From contig CANBQX010000105.1 in assembly GCA_947371775.1 (NCBI GenBank), forward strand, positions 1 through 6,736: a DNA stretch of 6,736 nucleotides, read 5' to 3'. Shown in pieces: positions 6,557 to 6,736 of this stretch (the first letter of the stretch is position 1; the number at the start of each line of letters is the position of its first letter). Under the pieces are notes generated by a model that did no database searches, was not told the DNA's origin, and worked only from the letters and a program-made list of their open reading frames with translations. The position numbers and the translations under genes were made by a program. The stretch comes from Comamonadaceae bacterium. Its GTDB lineage: Bacteria > Pseudomonadota > Gammaproteobacteria > Burkholderiales > Burkholderiaceae_C.

Positions 6557-6736
6557 TCACACATCAATTTCTACGGAATCCCCGTGGATTTCCATGAGCT
6601 CTCGGCGGGCGGCGGCCTCGCCTTTGCCCATGAGCTTGGTGATCAAGGCCTCGGTCTGGCCGAAGTCGATTGCGCCCAGGGCCACGGGCAGCAAGCGGCG
6701 CGTGTCGGGGTTGAGCGTGGTGTCCCACAGTTGCTC
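6557..6736 (-). CDS. parE: DNA topoisomerase IV subunit B, C-terminal end (5' part outside window)
   Basis: On the minus strand a frame is open from the window edge (6736) for 59 codons and ends in TGA at 6559-6557. The peptide begins EQLWDTTLNPDTRRLLPV, continues through LITKLMGKGEAAARRELMEI and ends VEIDV. This matches the conserved C-terminal TOPRIM-linked tail of ParE/GyrB: the LW-[ED]-TT-x-[DN]-P-x-x-R-x-L pattern, the LMG motif, an RR pair before an acidic helix, and a terminal Asp-Val/Ile. ParE is the ATPase subunit of topoisomerase IV. GyrB shares this tail, but the position directly upstream of parC on the same strand supports ParE. The catalytic and ATP-binding parts lie outside the window. 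Confidence 0.9.
   Translation of the reverse strand, partial: EQLWDTTLNPDTRRLLPVALGAIDFGQTEALITKLMGKGEAAARRELMEIHGDSVEIDV

Overview
The window is a compact, fully coding stretch of a GC-rich bacterial chromosome. Gene content and the style of the proteins, especially the ParC sequence, suggest a betaproteobacterium, most likely order Burkholderiales, family Comamonadaceae (Rhodoferax, Polaromonas or Acidovorax type). That placement is inferred from protein style, not from a marker gene. I see no mobile element, CRISPR array, tRNA or rRNA, and no gene-free gap longer than about 50 bases.

Left half, plus strand (1-2884): the 3' end of argD (acetylornithine aminotransferase), complete argF (ornithine carbamoyltransferase), then complete kynU (kynureninase). 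Gaps are 22 and 7 bases, so the three genes look like one transcription unit. ArgD and ArgF catalyse consecutive stages of arginine synthesis (N-acetylornithine formation, then, after deacetylation, ornithine to citrulline). KynU belongs to tryptophan catabolism: it cleaves kynurenine to anthranilate and alanine. No other kynurenine-pathway gene is present in the window.

Right half, minus strand (6736 down to 2900): the last 59 codons of parE, then complete parC (the two subunits of DNA topoisomerase IV), then a class A FAD-dependent aromatic-ring monooxygenase of unknown substrate. Gaps are 51 and 6-9 bases, consistent with a parE-parC-monooxygenase unit. The two units converge, with 15 bases between the kynU and monooxygenase stop codons. 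A GC-rich hairpin there, followed by TTTT on the minus strand, could terminate the parC-side transcript.

Most of the window is ordinary housekeeping and metabolic DNA, and I found no convincing undescribed system. The points worth a second look are: (1) a 12-base tandem repeat that lengthens the first helix of the monooxygenase FAD-binding fold by four residues; (2) Gln and Asp in ParC at the positions of E. coli Ser80 and Glu84, the main quinolone contacts; (3) kynU placed directly behind arginine genes; (4) an Ala/Pro-rich insert in the ParC C-terminal domain; and (5) the convergent hairpin.
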